Assembly (NCBI GenBank): GCA_040385525.1
Contig: JAZKHE010000002.1
Location: 124,001 to 188,000, forward strand
Direction of reading: 5' to 3'
Source of the DNA: JAZKHE01 sp040385525
GTDB lineage: Bacteria > Bacteroidota > Bacteroidia > UBA4408
DNA length: 64,000 bases
Each line of letters opens with the position of its first letter. The first letter of the stretch is position 1. Both the position numbers and the translations under genes were made by a program. The notes below the pieces were generated by a model. It was not told where the DNA came from, ran no database searches, and saw only the letters and a program-made list of their open reading frames with translations. Below, piece after piece: positions 1 to 7,571 of the stretch.

Positions 1-319
1 AAAACTGAAACAAGTCAAATTTTTTATTTAAATAACTGAGTATTGTTTCAATGTTTTTTAAAGGAATTATTTCTTTATTTTTTACTTTGTAACCTTTAAG
101 CAAGAGTAGCTTTTCTGTAAATTTTTCAGATGAACCTGTTGAGTGATTTTCAATTATTTTATTGTTTAGAATTAAGTAACCATCAATAATATAATCTACA
201 GGATTATATTTTAGCAAAGTCCAGTTTTCATTGTAATCTACAACTAGACCACTAATCAGTTTTTCTGAGTTTATTAATTTAAACGATATAAGTTTTCCAC
301 TGGATTTTTTTGATTTCAT
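1..319 (-). CDS. Hypothetical protein, truncated by the window edge
   Basis: An open frame starts with ATG at 317-319 on the minus strand and runs without a stop off the left edge, so only about 106 N-terminal residues are visible. It begins MKSKKSSGKLISF, has no signal peptide or membrane segment, and is rich in Lys, Ile, Leu and Asn with alternating hydrophobic residues that suggest beta strands (for example NENWTLLKYNPVDYIIDGYL). I do not recognise the family. A TAnnTTTG box lies 59 bases upstream of the ATG. The frame is probably real because it is the only open one here and it has its own promoter-like box, but the function is unknown. Confidence 0.5.
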   Translation of the reverse strand, partial: MKSKKSSGKLISFKLINSEKLISGLVVDYNENWTLLKYNPVDYIIDGYLILNNKIIENHSTGSSEKFTEKLLLLKGYKVKNKEIIPLKNIETILSYLNKKFDLFQF

Positions 320-378
320 TGTTGTTTTATTGGGCAGAAGAAAATATCAAATACGGTTAAGTTATTATTTTTGTTACT

Positions 379-386
379 CAAATATA
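379..386 (-). promoter_or_regulatory. Promoter -7 box (TATATTTG) for the left-edge gene
   Basis: The minus strand reads TATATTTG, a match to the Bacteroidota TAnnTTTG box. It lies in the gap between the toxin-like gene and the truncated left-edge gene. The 13 bases TTTGAGTAACAAA that start inside the box recur at the promoter of the antitoxin-like gene (917-924). No -33 TTG was seen at the usual distance. Confidence 0.4.
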
Positions 387-398
387 CTAAAAACGCAA

Positions 399-716
399 TT
401 ACTTAGAAATCCCCAATGGCTTTTTAATTCGTTTAACAGCAACAAAGTATTTTACTTGTAATTGGGTTTTTGTTATCTTAAAAAACACTGCGTGTTGTTC
501 AACTACAAAATATTGTAAGCCTTTTGAGTTACCGTATTGTACAATTGTAGATAAATGCTTTTTTTGATTTGCAATCTTAATTAACTCCTTAGTTATCTTA
601 TCGATTTTAGATAATAAGTGTAATGTTTCATTAACTTTTGTAGTGGTTTTGTATTTTTGATAGTTTAAAAGGGCTTTACTAAAAGACTTTGCTAATTTTA
701 TGTTTAGAGCTCGCAT
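399..716 (-). CDS. Possible RelE/ParE-fold toxin of a small two-gene module
   Basis: A 105-residue basic protein without signal peptide or membrane segment. The general plan fits the RelE/ParE superfamily: two amphipathic helices in residues 5-55 (KSFSKALLNYQKY, then NETLHLLSKIDKITKELIKI) followed by strands that read LQYFVVEQHAVFFKI and LQVKYFVAVKRIKKP, much like the closing sheet of ParE-type toxins. It overlaps the upstream 72-residue gene by 38 bases, which is typical of co-translated toxin-antitoxin pairs. No catalytic residue can be named with certainty, and sequence similarity to characterised toxins is weak by eye. It could instead be an unrelated small regulator. The assignment rests on length, strand pattern and gene arrangement. 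Confidence 0.45.
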   Translation of the reverse strand: MRALNIKLAKSFSKALLNYQKYKTTTKVNETLHLLSKIDKITKELIKIANQKKHLSTIVQYGNSKGLQYFVVEQHAVFFKITKTQLQVKYFVAVKRIKKPLGISK

Positions 717-897
717 TATGTTTTTTAACTATTTCGTTTTTAATCTGGCGCATTTGTTCCTTAAAATCGGCGTGTTCATCCTCTTCTTTTAATTTATCTT
801 CTTTAGCGTTTAAAACCTTGCCGCCAGATTTTTTTGCGATATAGGTAATTATATCGGCTGTACTTTGATCTACGTTAGTTATAGTTAATTTTAACAT
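679..897 (-). CDS. Possible antitoxin-like small acidic/basic protein
   Basis: A 72-residue protein encoded just upstream of, and overlapping by 38 bases, the toxin-like gene. Residues 1-30 look like a short strand and helix (MLKLTITNVDQSTADIITYI); residues 34-60 are highly charged and helical (EDKLKEEDEHADFKEQMRQI). This matches the usual form of a Bacteroidota antitoxin partner: an ordered N-terminus and a charged tail that wraps the toxin. No ribbon-helix-helix or HTH motif is obvious. It is the first gene of the pair and has a good promoter box 19 bases upstream of its ATG, so it would be made before the toxin. Function is inferred from arrangement only. Confidence 0.42.
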   Translation of the reverse strand: MLKLTITNVDQSTADIITYIAKKSGGKVLNAKEDKLKEEDEHADFKEQMRQIKNEIVKKHNASSKHKISKVF

Positions 898-916
898 GAC
901 TTTTATCTTTGTTACT

Positions 917-948
917 CAAATTTACGAAATATATTCCTTATTTACCAA
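917..948 (-). promoter_or_regulatory. Promoter of the toxin-antitoxin-like pair
   Basis: The minus strand carries TAAATTTG (917-924) with a TTG 21 bases upstream (946-948), and the ATG at 897 lies 19 bases downstream of the box. This is the Bacteroidota -33/-7 arrangement. The initial transcribed bases GAGTAACAAA are repeated at the promoter of the left-edge gene. Confidence 0.5.
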
Positions 949-984
949 GTACCTTATTAACTAATTCACCAATTCCTTAATTCA

Positions 985-1530
985 CTAAACAGAAATAACA
1001 CAACGTTCGTTTTCCAACTCTTTTTTTAGTTGTTCTAAGCTGTAGTTTTCGTATTCTGTGTGTAACATTTCGCTAATTTTTGCACGCATCGATTTTAATT
1101 TTTTTGCTTCTGCAAATCTGCGCACATCTTCTTCGGTTTCTAAAATTAATGCAGGAACTTGTGTTGGTTTTCCTTCATCGTCTTTTGCCACCATCGAAAA
1201 ATAACACGTATTGGTGTGTTTTATTTCTCCCGTTTTTGGTCGTAGCGATTCTACGCGTATACCAATTACCATAGATGATTTACCTACGTAATTTACGCTT
1301 GCACTTAACGAAACTAGTTCGCCAACTTCTACAGGTTGTTTAAATTCTACGCCTTCTACAGCAACGGTTACGCAATAGCAACCACTGTGTTTTGCTGCGC
1401 ATACATACGCAACTTTATCCATTAAAGAAAGTAATGTTCCTCCGTGTACCTTTCCCGAAAAATTAGCGTACGAAGGAATCATTAATTCAGTAATAATAGT
1501 TTTAGAGGCACTAACCGATTTTGCTTCCAT
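985..1530 (-). CDS. Acyl-CoA thioesterase, hotdog fold (YciA/BFIT type)
   Basis: A 181-residue cytosolic hotdog-fold acyl-CoA hydrolase, which releases CoA from acyl-CoA esters. The hotdog core covers residues 10-125: the signature HGGTLLSLMD (residues 29-38) places the catalytic Asp at 38, followed by the strands VEGVEFKQPVEVGELVSL and SSMVIGIRVES. The tail from residue 135 (EEDVRRFAEAKKL) is helical, as in single-hotdog thioesterases of the YciA/BFIT group. The start codon overlaps the stop of the upstream hexapeptide-repeat gene (TAATG), so the two are translationally coupled. Substrate length preference cannot be read from the sequence. Confidence 0.88.
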   Translation of the reverse strand: MEAKSVSASKTIITELMIPSYANFSGKVHGGTLLSLMDKVAYVCAAKHSGCYCVTVAVEGVEFKQPVEVGELVSLSASVNYVGKSSMVIGIRVESLRPKTGEIKHTNTCYFSMVAKDDEGKPTQVPALILETEEDVRRFAEAKKLKSMRAKISEMLHTEYENYSLEQLKKELENERCVISV

Positions 1531-2045
1531 TATTCTTTAAACCAAGATGAATATTTAATATAGTTGTTTGATATTCTATCAATTTCGCCACTGATTAATT
1601 CTTGCGAAATATCTTTTACTTTTTTGGCGGGCACGCCCGCATAAATACAACCCGATTCTACTTTTGTGTTTTCTAACACAACCGAACCCGCTGCAATTAT
1701 TGAGTTACTACCTATTTCAACATTATCCATAACAATGGCGCCCATGCCTACCAACACATTATCGTGTATGGTGCAACCATGTACAATAGCATTGTGCCCA
1801 ATAGAAACATTGTTACCAATAGTTACTTTTGTTTTTTGATAGGTGCAATGCAAAACCGCACCATCTTGTATGTTTACTTTATTACCAATGCGTATTGAAT
1901 TTACATCGCCACGCACCACAGTATTAAACCAAACGCTACATTGATCGCCCATTATAACATCGCCCACAACACTTGCGTTTTCTGCTATATAACAATCGTT
2001 TCCAAACTGTGGACTAACTCCGTTTACTGCTTTTATTAAGGCCAT
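1530..2045 (-). CDS. Gamma carbonic anhydrase family protein (left-handed beta helix)
   Basis: A 171-residue hexapeptide-repeat protein that should fold as a trimeric left-handed beta helix. The gamma-carbonic-anhydrase constellation is present: R45 and D47 in VVRGD, Q60-D61, and zinc ligands H66 (AVLHC), H84 and H89 (GHNAIVHG), with the same spacing as in the archaeal Cam enzyme. The acidic loop with the proton-shuttle glutamate of Cam is absent, as in the shorter CamH/YrdA/PaaY proteins, so real carbonic anhydrase activity is uncertain. The C-terminal AGVPAKKVKDI is typical of this group. The gene is first of a two-gene unit with the thioesterase. Confidence 0.87.
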   Translation of the reverse strand: MALIKAVNGVSPQFGNDCYIAENASVVGDVIMGDQCSVWFNTVVRGDVNSIRIGNKVNIQDGAVLHCTYQKTKVTIGNNVSIGHNAIVHGCTIHDNVLVGMGAIVMDNVEIGSNSIIAAGSVVLENTKVESGCIYAGVPAKKVKDISQELISGEIDRISNNYIKYSSWFKE

Positions 2046-2139
2046 ATTTTAAGTTATGAATTATTAATGATGAGTTATAAATTACAGTTGCTTTTTCTTA
2101 AATAGTAACCTTCAAACCTTTCAACTTTCCAACCTTAAT

Positions 2140-2490
2140 CTACTTATGAGCACCTTTTTTGCAGCACTCTGGTAATTTGTCGTAAGCTTTATTGTTAGCA
2201 GGCACATCATCAGCATCGTAACCTGTATCAGAAATTACTTTTCTAATTTGTTCTATGCTAGTTTTTTTAGGATTAAACACAACTGTTAAAATTTTACTTT
2301 CAACATCTAGCGTCGATTTTTTTACACCTTTTTCGTACGCCATTACTTTTTCAATACGCTCTTTGCACATATCGCATTCGGCTGAAGTTTTAATTTTAAT
2401 GGTTTCGTTACCCGATTTTTTTTGTGCTAAAGCGGCAACACTAAAACTTAGAGTAAATAGTACTGCAAATAAAAATTTTAAATTTTTCAT
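2140..2490 (-). CDS. Periplasmic heavy-metal-associated (HMA) domain protein
   Basis: A 116-residue exported metal-binding protein. Residues 1-22 are a signal peptide ending ALAQ. Residues 30-97 form an HMA ferredoxin-like fold with the binding motif AECDMC (C39 and C42), followed by helix KERIEKVM and strand ILTVVFNP. A second Cys pair lies near the C-terminus (C109-C110 in PECCKKG) with a terminal His, so it may hold more than one metal site. It is the last gene of an operon with a TonB receptor (12-base gap) and a Cys-rich secreted protein. Copper is the likely metal from the family, but the sequence does not settle this. Confidence 0.85.
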   Translation of the reverse strand: MKNLKFLFAVLFTLSFSVAALAQKKSGNETIKIKTSAECDMCKERIEKVMAYEKGVKKSTLDVESKILTVVFNPKKTSIEQIRKVISDTGYDADDVPANNKAYDKLPECCKKGAHK

Positions 2491-2501
2491 AATTTGTTTT
2501 T

Positions 2502-4721
2502 TTAATTGGTTGATGAATTTATTTTATATCTAAAACCTCCGTAAATTACTCTGCCCATTACAGGCCCCCAAATCATTGAAGCATCAAAGTAATTACCAAA
2601 CGGATTTTGGTTGTCGATTATTGGATGATGTTGCATAAAATTAAGAATATTTTCTACACCTAAATATACGCTAAAATGTTTAAAGTTGCGTGTAACTTGT
2701 CCGAAAAGTAAATAATATGGATCGGAATTTTGTGCCAACTGAAACCCTGCTGGATTACCCGAAGTATTTGGTAATCGAGCCTTGCCAAAGGCTTGTGCGG
2801 TAAGGTCTACTTTCCATAAATCGAATTTTGAAGAATAAGAAATGTTAATTAAACCTCTATCACGAACTAATAATGGTTTATCTAAAAGCTGACTATGCAA
2901 AGTATATTTTACATCGTATTTTTTGTAAGCCACTTTCACTTCAAATGGTTTTAACGGACTAAATGTAAAATCGGCTTGGGCAGCGTTAGAATATGATTTT
3001 CCCTTTAGATTGTAAACATAAGCTTTGCGCACATCCCAATCGGTATCTACAATAATTTGATTTTCGAAATCGGTTCTAAAATAATCAACATTAAAGCTTG
3101 CATCGCGATTAAATAATTTTAACGACCAAGTTAATGAAGCGCCATAGTTCCAAGCAATTTCAGGATTGAGTTTTTCCATAACAACAATTTCGCGAGAGCT
3201 TACCATCACGTTTTGCGCTTCAGGATAAACGTTGTGCACTCTAAAACCTCTACCCCCAGAGATTCGCAAAGCTAATTTTTCTGTAAAACTATATTTAGCA
3301 TGTGCACGAGGTGTTACAAATGGTCCGTAAAGGTTGTGGTAATCGCCACGCAAACCAACTACCACAGCCCATCTTTTTAAATCGTTGTAGCTGTATTCGT
3401 AAAATGCACCGGGTACAATTTCGTTTCTGTTAAACAAAGAATCGTTTAGGTTTTCGCTGTAATTATCGTTTAAAAAACTTACGCCTGTTCTGTAGGTATG
3501 ACGTGTATCTCCAATAATCGATTGAAAAATTAAATTACCATAATAGTTGTTTTGCTCACCACGATATTTACGTAACCCAAAAAACGAATTTTGATTGTAA
3601 TGTCTAAAACTATTAATAAAACCAATACTTTGATAGGTTTTGTTTTTAAAAACGTAACCCGTTTTTGTATAGGCTTCTATTGCTTTTGAATTTACGCCTA
3701 CGCCATAAGCGTTAGTTGTTAAATAATCTTTTGCTTTATCAAAATTAAGTTGTCCACCAGTTTTATTATCTACTAAAGCTTTAATACCAACTTGACCTTC
3801 TAAACCATTATCGGTGTGAAAATCCCAACGATTATATAAGTTGATTTGTTCGTATAATGGAGAGTCCATAAAGCTATCGCCATTCATGTCGTTGCGTTTA
3901 ACCACTGTGCTTCCGTGCGCTAAAAGCATGGAGCTTACATGTTCGCCAATTTTTTGTGCACCATGAGCGTTTAATTCGTAACGCCCTAAATGGCTAGCAT
4001 AACCATTTACAAAAAGTTTTTCAGATTTTTCGGGTTTTAGCATTTCAATGTTTATTTGCCCTGTTATGGCTTCATATCCATTAGCAACAGACCCAGCGCC
4101 TTTCGATATTTGTATGGACTCAATCCAAGTGCCTGGTACAAACCCCAAACCATAAGCAGCATTTAAACCACGAATTAACGGAACATTTTCTGCTTGAATT
4201 TGAGTGTACGAACCATCTAGCCCTAGCATTTGAATTTGTTTAGCGCCAGAAATTGCATCGCTAAAATTTACATCAACAGTTGCGTTGTTCTGAAAACTTT
4301 CGGATAAGTTGCAACAAGCAGCTTTTGCTAATTCTTTGTTTCCAATGGTTTCGGTGCCCATTGTTTTCATCATAGAGTATCCCGATTGCGAACCAATTAC
4401 AACTGCTTCGTTTAATTCTACTGCTGATTTTAAAATTACGGTTATCGGTTTTAAGTCTTTAATAATAATGGTATCAGCCAACATTCCAACAAAACTAATG
4501 GCGATAGTATCTGGAAAAGTATCGAAATAGTTTAGTTCAAAATTTCCTTTGTCATCAGTTGCTACACTACTATTATTTTTATTTAATACAATAACAATAG
4601 CTCCTGGAATAGGATTGTTTTGTTTATCTTTTACACTACCTGTAACAGTAGTAATTTGCTGTGCTTTTAAATTGAATGTAAGCAAAATTGCCACAAACAA
4701 AATAAATAATTTATTTTTCAT
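2502..4721 (-). CDS. TonB-dependent receptor, probably for a metal
   Basis: A 739-residue outer-membrane receptor. Residues 1-21 are a signal peptide (MKNKLFILFVAILLTFNLKA). Residues about 24-100 are a carboxypeptidase-regulatory-like domain (TVTGSVKDKQNNPIPGA). The plug follows at roughly 115-235 (PLIRGLNAAYGLGFVPGTWI, then ISKGAGSVANGYEAITGQIN), and the rest is a 22-strand-type barrel ending RVIYGGFRYKIN. The plug holds a Cys pair (KAACCNLSESF). Its flanking genes encode a Cys-rich exported protein and a periplasmic HMA protein, so metal (probably copper) uptake or transfer is the best guess. Substrate is inference from context only. Confidence 0.85.
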   Translation of the reverse strand: MKNKLFILFVAILLTFNLKAQQITTVTGSVKDKQNNPIPGAIVIVLNKNNSSVATDDKGNFELNYFDTFPDTIAISFVGMLADTIIIKDLKPITVILKSAVELNEAVVIGSQSGYSMMKTMGTETIGNKELAKAACCNLSESFQNNATVDVNFSDAISGAKQIQMLGLDGSYTQIQAENVPLIRGLNAAYGLGFVPGTWIESIQISKGAGSVANGYEAITGQINIEMLKPEKSEKLFVNGYASHLGRYELNAHGAQKIGEHVSSMLLAHGSTVVKRNDMNGDSFMDSPLYEQINLYNRWDFHTDNGLEGQVGIKALVDNKTGGQLNFDKAKDYLTTNAYGVGVNSKAIEAYTKTGYVFKNKTYQSIGFINSFRHYNQNSFFGLRKYRGEQNNYYGNLIFQSIIGDTRHTYRTGVSFLNDNYSENLNDSLFNRNEIVPGAFYEYSYNDLKRWAVVVGLRGDYHNLYGPFVTPRAHAKYSFTEKLALRISGGRGFRVHNVYPEAQNVMVSSREIVVMEKLNPEIAWNYGASLTWSLKLFNRDASFNVDYFRTDFENQIIVDTDWDVRKAYVYNLKGKSYSNAAQADFTFSPLKPFEVKVAYKKYDVKYTLHSQLLDKPLLVRDRGLINISYSSKFDLWKVDLTAQAFGKARLPNTSGNPAGFQLAQNSDPYYLLFGQVTRNFKHFSVYLGVENILNFMQHHPIIDNQNPFGNYFDASMIWGPVMGRVIYGGFRYKINSSTN

Positions 4722-4791
4722 GAAATTTTATTTAATCGTAAAACATAATTTTCACGTTGAGTGAAAACAAAATAATTACATTAAATAAAAA

Positions 4792-5202
4792 TCAAATGCG
4801 GAAGTTTTGATGAAGTATAATAATCCTTTTAGGACAGGATTGAAGTAGTGAAATAAAATCTTTTACAGAAACCGCATCTAAAAATATAGAATTAATTCTG
4901 TGGTAAATAAAAAGAACAGGAAACGAGATAAAATCGAAATTTTGAATGGAAACACCATCAATTGGGTTAATTGTTGAAGGATTAAGTTTTACTGAAGTTT
5001 CAGAGTAATCGCAACATTTGTGATCAACAACAGGAATGTCTTTAATTTCTTTAGGTTTTTCGCAAGATTCTTTGTCAAATACTGAAATAGTAATATCTCC
5101 GCTACACAAACAAACCATTTTGAGCGAAGAGAATCCCGAACCCGATAATAGCGTAATTATCGAAATGATTAGTGATAAAAAAAATTTGCCGAAAATCAAC
5201 AT
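4792..5202 (-). CDS. Cys-rich exported protein, HYC_CC_PP-like
   Basis: A 136-residue protein with an N-terminal hydrophobic segment (residues 4-24) and conserved-looking cysteines at 31, 33, 47, 63 and 64 (VCLCSGD, ESCEK, HKCCDY). The pattern of a single Cys region followed by a CC pair and then a hydrophobic stretch resembles the small HYC_CC_PP family proteins that sit beside TonB receptors in Bacteroidota; here the HYC motif itself is replaced by VCLC. It starts the metal operon, 70 bases ahead of the TonB receptor. Role unknown; metal binding or sensing at the membrane is plausible. The last 30 residues are basic and hydrophobic. Confidence 0.6.
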   Translation of the reverse strand: MLIFGKFFLSLIISIITLLSGSGFSSLKMVCLCSGDITISVFDKESCEKPKEIKDIPVVDHKCCDYSETSVKLNPSTINPIDGVSIQNFDFISFPVLFIYHRINSIFLDAVSVKDFISLLQSCPKRIIILHQNFRI

Positions 5203-5207
5203 CTCTA

Positions 5208-5215
5208 CAAAAGTA
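5208..5215 (-). promoter_or_regulatory. Possible -7 box (TACTTTTG) for the metal operon
   Basis: A TAnnTTTG match on the minus strand lies only 5 bases from the ATG of the Cys-rich gene at 5202. If it is used, the transcript would begin at or almost at the start codon. No -33 TTG was found at the normal distance, so this is tentative. Confidence 0.3.
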
Positions 5216-5302
5216 AGCCAAAAAAATTGAATTTAAAACCAAGTATTTTTTGCTATGTTGTTAACAATAGTTAAATTGGAGAAATATTTCATCTCGAATC
5301 TA

Positions 5303-5731
5303 ATGAAACCATTTAGCATAATAGGCAGGAGAGAGAACATAACAATTAGCGAACTTGGTTTGCACAATATTGTTGCGAAAATTGATACGGGCGCTTACAC
5401 AACTGCGCTGCACTGTAGTCAAATTATAGAGCGCGATGTAGATGGAGTTAAAAAATTGTTTTTTACAGTTTTAGACCCTTCGCACAGCGATTATAATTCG
5501 CATGAATATTGTTTTGCTAATTATTGGAAAAAAACAATAAAAAATTCGTTTGGCGAAAAAGAAGAGCGCTACATAATTTCCGCAATAGTTAGCATTGGTA
5601 AAAGAAATATACGATCGCGTATTTCGCTTACAGACAGAGGCACAATGCGTTACCCAGTTTTAATTGGCCGAAGGTTATTAAAAAATAAATTTCTGGTTGA
5701 TGTTTCAAAAGTTTTTACAATAAAAAATTAA
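5303..5731 (+). CDS. RimB-like retropepsin-fold aspartic protease (PF05618 type)
   Basis: A 142-residue cytosolic protein of the family long annotated as 'ATP-dependent zinc protease' but having a retropepsin-like fold. The active-site triplet is D28-T29-G30 (KIDTGAYTTALHC), and the closing RYPVLIGRRLL is typical. In pseudomonads a member, RimB, works with RimK and trims glutamate tails from ribosomal protein S6. Here it lies 10 bases ahead of rimK, the same pairing. I chose the ATG at 5303 because homologs begin near IIGRRE; an upstream in-frame ATG at 5255 would add 16 residues with no sign of conservation. Confidence 0.8.
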   Translation: MKPFSIIGRRENITISELGLHNIVAKIDTGAYTTALHCSQIIERDVDGVKKLFFTVLDPSHSDYNSHEYCFANYWKKTIKNSFGEKEERYIISAIVSIGKRNIRSRISLTDRGTMRYPVLIGRRLLKNKFLVDVSKVFTIKN

Positions 5732-5741
5732 ATTTTTAGCT

Positions 5742-6626
5742 ATGAAAATTGCTATTCTTTCTCGAAATCCAAATTTGTATTCTACTCGCAGATTAGTAGA
5801 AGCAGGAAAAGAACGTGGTCATGAGGTTGTTGTTATCGATCATCAAAAGTGTGTACTTGTAATAGAAAAAGGACGTCCACATATTTTTTATAAAGGCGAA
5901 GAGGTTACTGGAGTTAACGCCGTAATCCCTAGGATTGGAGCTTCTGTAACATTTTATGGAGCTGCAGTTGTTCGCCAGTTCGAAATGATGAAAATATTTA
6001 CATCAGTTGAGTCGCAAGCATTGGTTCGCTCACGAGATAAGTTAAGAAGTTTGCAATTAATTTCGAGAGCTGGTTTAGGAATGCCAAAAACAGCTTTTGC
6101 ATCATCGCCAAAAGACATTGATAATTTATTGAGTCAGGTTGGTGGCGCGCCCGTTGTTATTAAATTGTTAGAAGGTACACAAGGCATTGGTGTTATTTTA
6201 GCAGAAACACATAACTCTGCAAAATCAATGATAGAAGCCTTTATGGACTTAGAGGCAAATATTTTAGTGCAAGAATTTATTGCAGAAGCAAAAGGTGCAG
6301 ACATTAGAGCATTTGTTGTTGACGGGCAAATTGTAGGCGCAATGAAACGCCAAGGAGCGGAAGGTGACTTTAGATCTAATTTACACCGAGGCGGAACAGC
6401 GAGTGTAATTAAGTTAAGTGAGGAAGAAAAAAAGACAGCGATAAAAGCTGCTAAAACAATGGGTTTAGCAATTGCTGGTGTTGATATGTTACAAACATCA
6501 AACGGACCTTTACTTTTAGAAGTTAATTCTTCGCCAGGTTTAGAAGGAATTGAAGGGGCTACAAAAGTAGATATTGCAGGAAAAATAATTGAGTATGTAG
6601 AACGTAATGAATTTCATCACGGATAA
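5742..6626 (+). CDS. rimK: RimK-family alpha-L-glutamate ligase (ATP-grasp)
   Basis: A 294-residue ATP-grasp enzyme. E. coli RimK adds glutamate to the C-terminus of ribosomal protein S6. The N-terminal domain (MKIAILSRNPNLYSTRRLVEA) is the RimK pre-ATP-grasp fold; the glycine-rich ATP loop is near residues 139-156 (VVIKLLEGTQGIGVILAE); the Mg/ATP-binding end is LLLEVNSSPGLEGIEG near 262. Length and motifs match RimK closely. It stands between the RimB-like protease (10-base gap) and an AstE-like deacylase (3-base gap), an arrangement known from many proteobacteria and Bacteroidota. The in vivo target, S6 or another, is not shown by the sequence. Confidence 0.9.
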   Translation: MKIAILSRNPNLYSTRRLVEAGKERGHEVVVIDHQKCVLVIEKGRPHIFYKGEEVTGVNAVIPRIGASVTFYGAAVVRQFEMMKIFTSVESQALVRSRDKLRSLQLISRAGLGMPKTAFASSPKDIDNLLSQVGGAPVVIKLLEGTQGIGVILAETHNSAKSMIEAFMDLEANILVQEFIAEAKGADIRAFVVDGQIVGAMKRQGAEGDFRSNLHRGGTASVIKLSEEEKKTAIKAAKTMGLAIAGVDMLQTSNGPLLLEVNSSPGLEGIEGATKVDIAGKIIEYVERNEFHHG

Positions 6627-6629
6627 AAA

Positions 6630-7571
6630 ATGAAAGATATAATTATCAATAATCGTGTTGTTAAAGCAGGCGAAAAAGCAGAAATTATTTTAAACGAATA
6701 TCGTTTGCCTTCGCGTACGGTTATTGATATTCCTGTGTATGTGTATCGTTCTTATGTGGAAGGCCCAACCGTATTGATAATGGCTGGTATGCATGGCGAT
6801 GAAATAAATGGAATAGAAACAATTCGTACATTAATACGCAGAGAAGATATCCACAGTCCGTTACGAGGAACAATAATTGCAATTCCTATAGTTAATATCG
6901 TTTCGTTTATTAACGGAACAAGAGATTTGCCTGATGGAAAAGATTTGAATCGTTGTTTTCCGGGCTCACGTTCGGGCTCACTGGGAAGCAGAATTGCTCA
7001 CGATTTAATGAATGAAGTTTTGCCACAAATTGATTTTGGAATTGATTTTCATACTGGTGGAAATAAAATAAATAATTATCCGCAAATACGCTGTGTATTT
7101 GATGATCCAAAGAATTTAGAATTAGGCCAAATGTTTGGTGCGCCATTTATAATTAATGCGCCTTACAGAGATAAATCGTTTAGAAAAGAAGCGGCAAAAA
7201 AAGGTAAACACATATTGGTTTACGAAGCTGGCGAAAGTATGCGTTTTACACGTCAAGCTATTATAGAAGGTGTAAATGGTTGTTTGCGATTATTAAATAA
7301 TTTAGAAATGGCAAAAGTGGAATTGCCTGCTCCACAAACCATTGTAATAAATGATAGCAATTGGATACGCGCAAAAATTTCAGGGATATTTAGAACTTCA
7401 AAAAAGTACGGAACATTTGCAGAAAAAGACGAGGTAATTGGTTTTTTAGCCGACCCTTATGGCGACATGGAACTACAACTAAAAGCACCACAAGATTGTT
7501 TTTTAATTGGTATAAACAATCAACCTATTGTAAACGAAGGCGACGCTTTAATTCATTTAGGATTTGAATGA
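6630..7571 (+). CDS. Succinylglutamate desuccinylase/aspartoacylase family zinc hydrolase
   Basis: A 313-residue M14-like deacylase (AstE_AspA family). The zinc ligands are H55 and E58 in GMHGDE and H141 in DFHTGG; the substrate-binding Arg lies in DLNRCF (about residue 108), and a conserved Glu follows in VYEAGE. The C-terminal 90 residues form the small beta domain of the family (SGIFRTSKKYGTFAEKDEVI). No arginine-succinyl pathway genes lie nearby; instead it follows rimK by 3 bases, so it probably acts on a RimK-linked product, such as an amide-linked glutamate. Its stop overlaps the next gene's start (ATGA), coupling it to a TPR-SpoIIE phosphatase. Confidence 0.83.
   Translation: MKDIIINNRVVKAGEKAEIILNEYRLPSRTVIDIPVYVYRSYVEGPTVLIMAGMHGDEINGIETIRTLIRREDIHSPLRGTIIAIPIVNIVSFINGTRDLPDGKDLNRCFPGSRSGSLGSRIAHDLMNEVLPQIDFGIDFHTGGNKINNYPQIRCVFDDPKNLELGQMFGAPFIINAPYRDKSFRKEAAKKGKHILVYEAGESMRFTRQAIIEGVNGCLRLLNNLEMAKVELPAPQTIVINDSNWIRAKISGIFRTSKKYGTFAEKDEVIGFLADPYGDMELQLKAPQDCFLIGINNQPIVNEGDALIHLGFE

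Noticed and set aside
2046..2139. Low-complexity stretch (repeated 'ttcaaac/tttcaac/ttccaac' runs) as a regulatory element; a similar one at 945-975
   Set aside because: It is simple AT-rich sequence without dyad or promoter match on its own; only the promoter part at 917-948 is kept.
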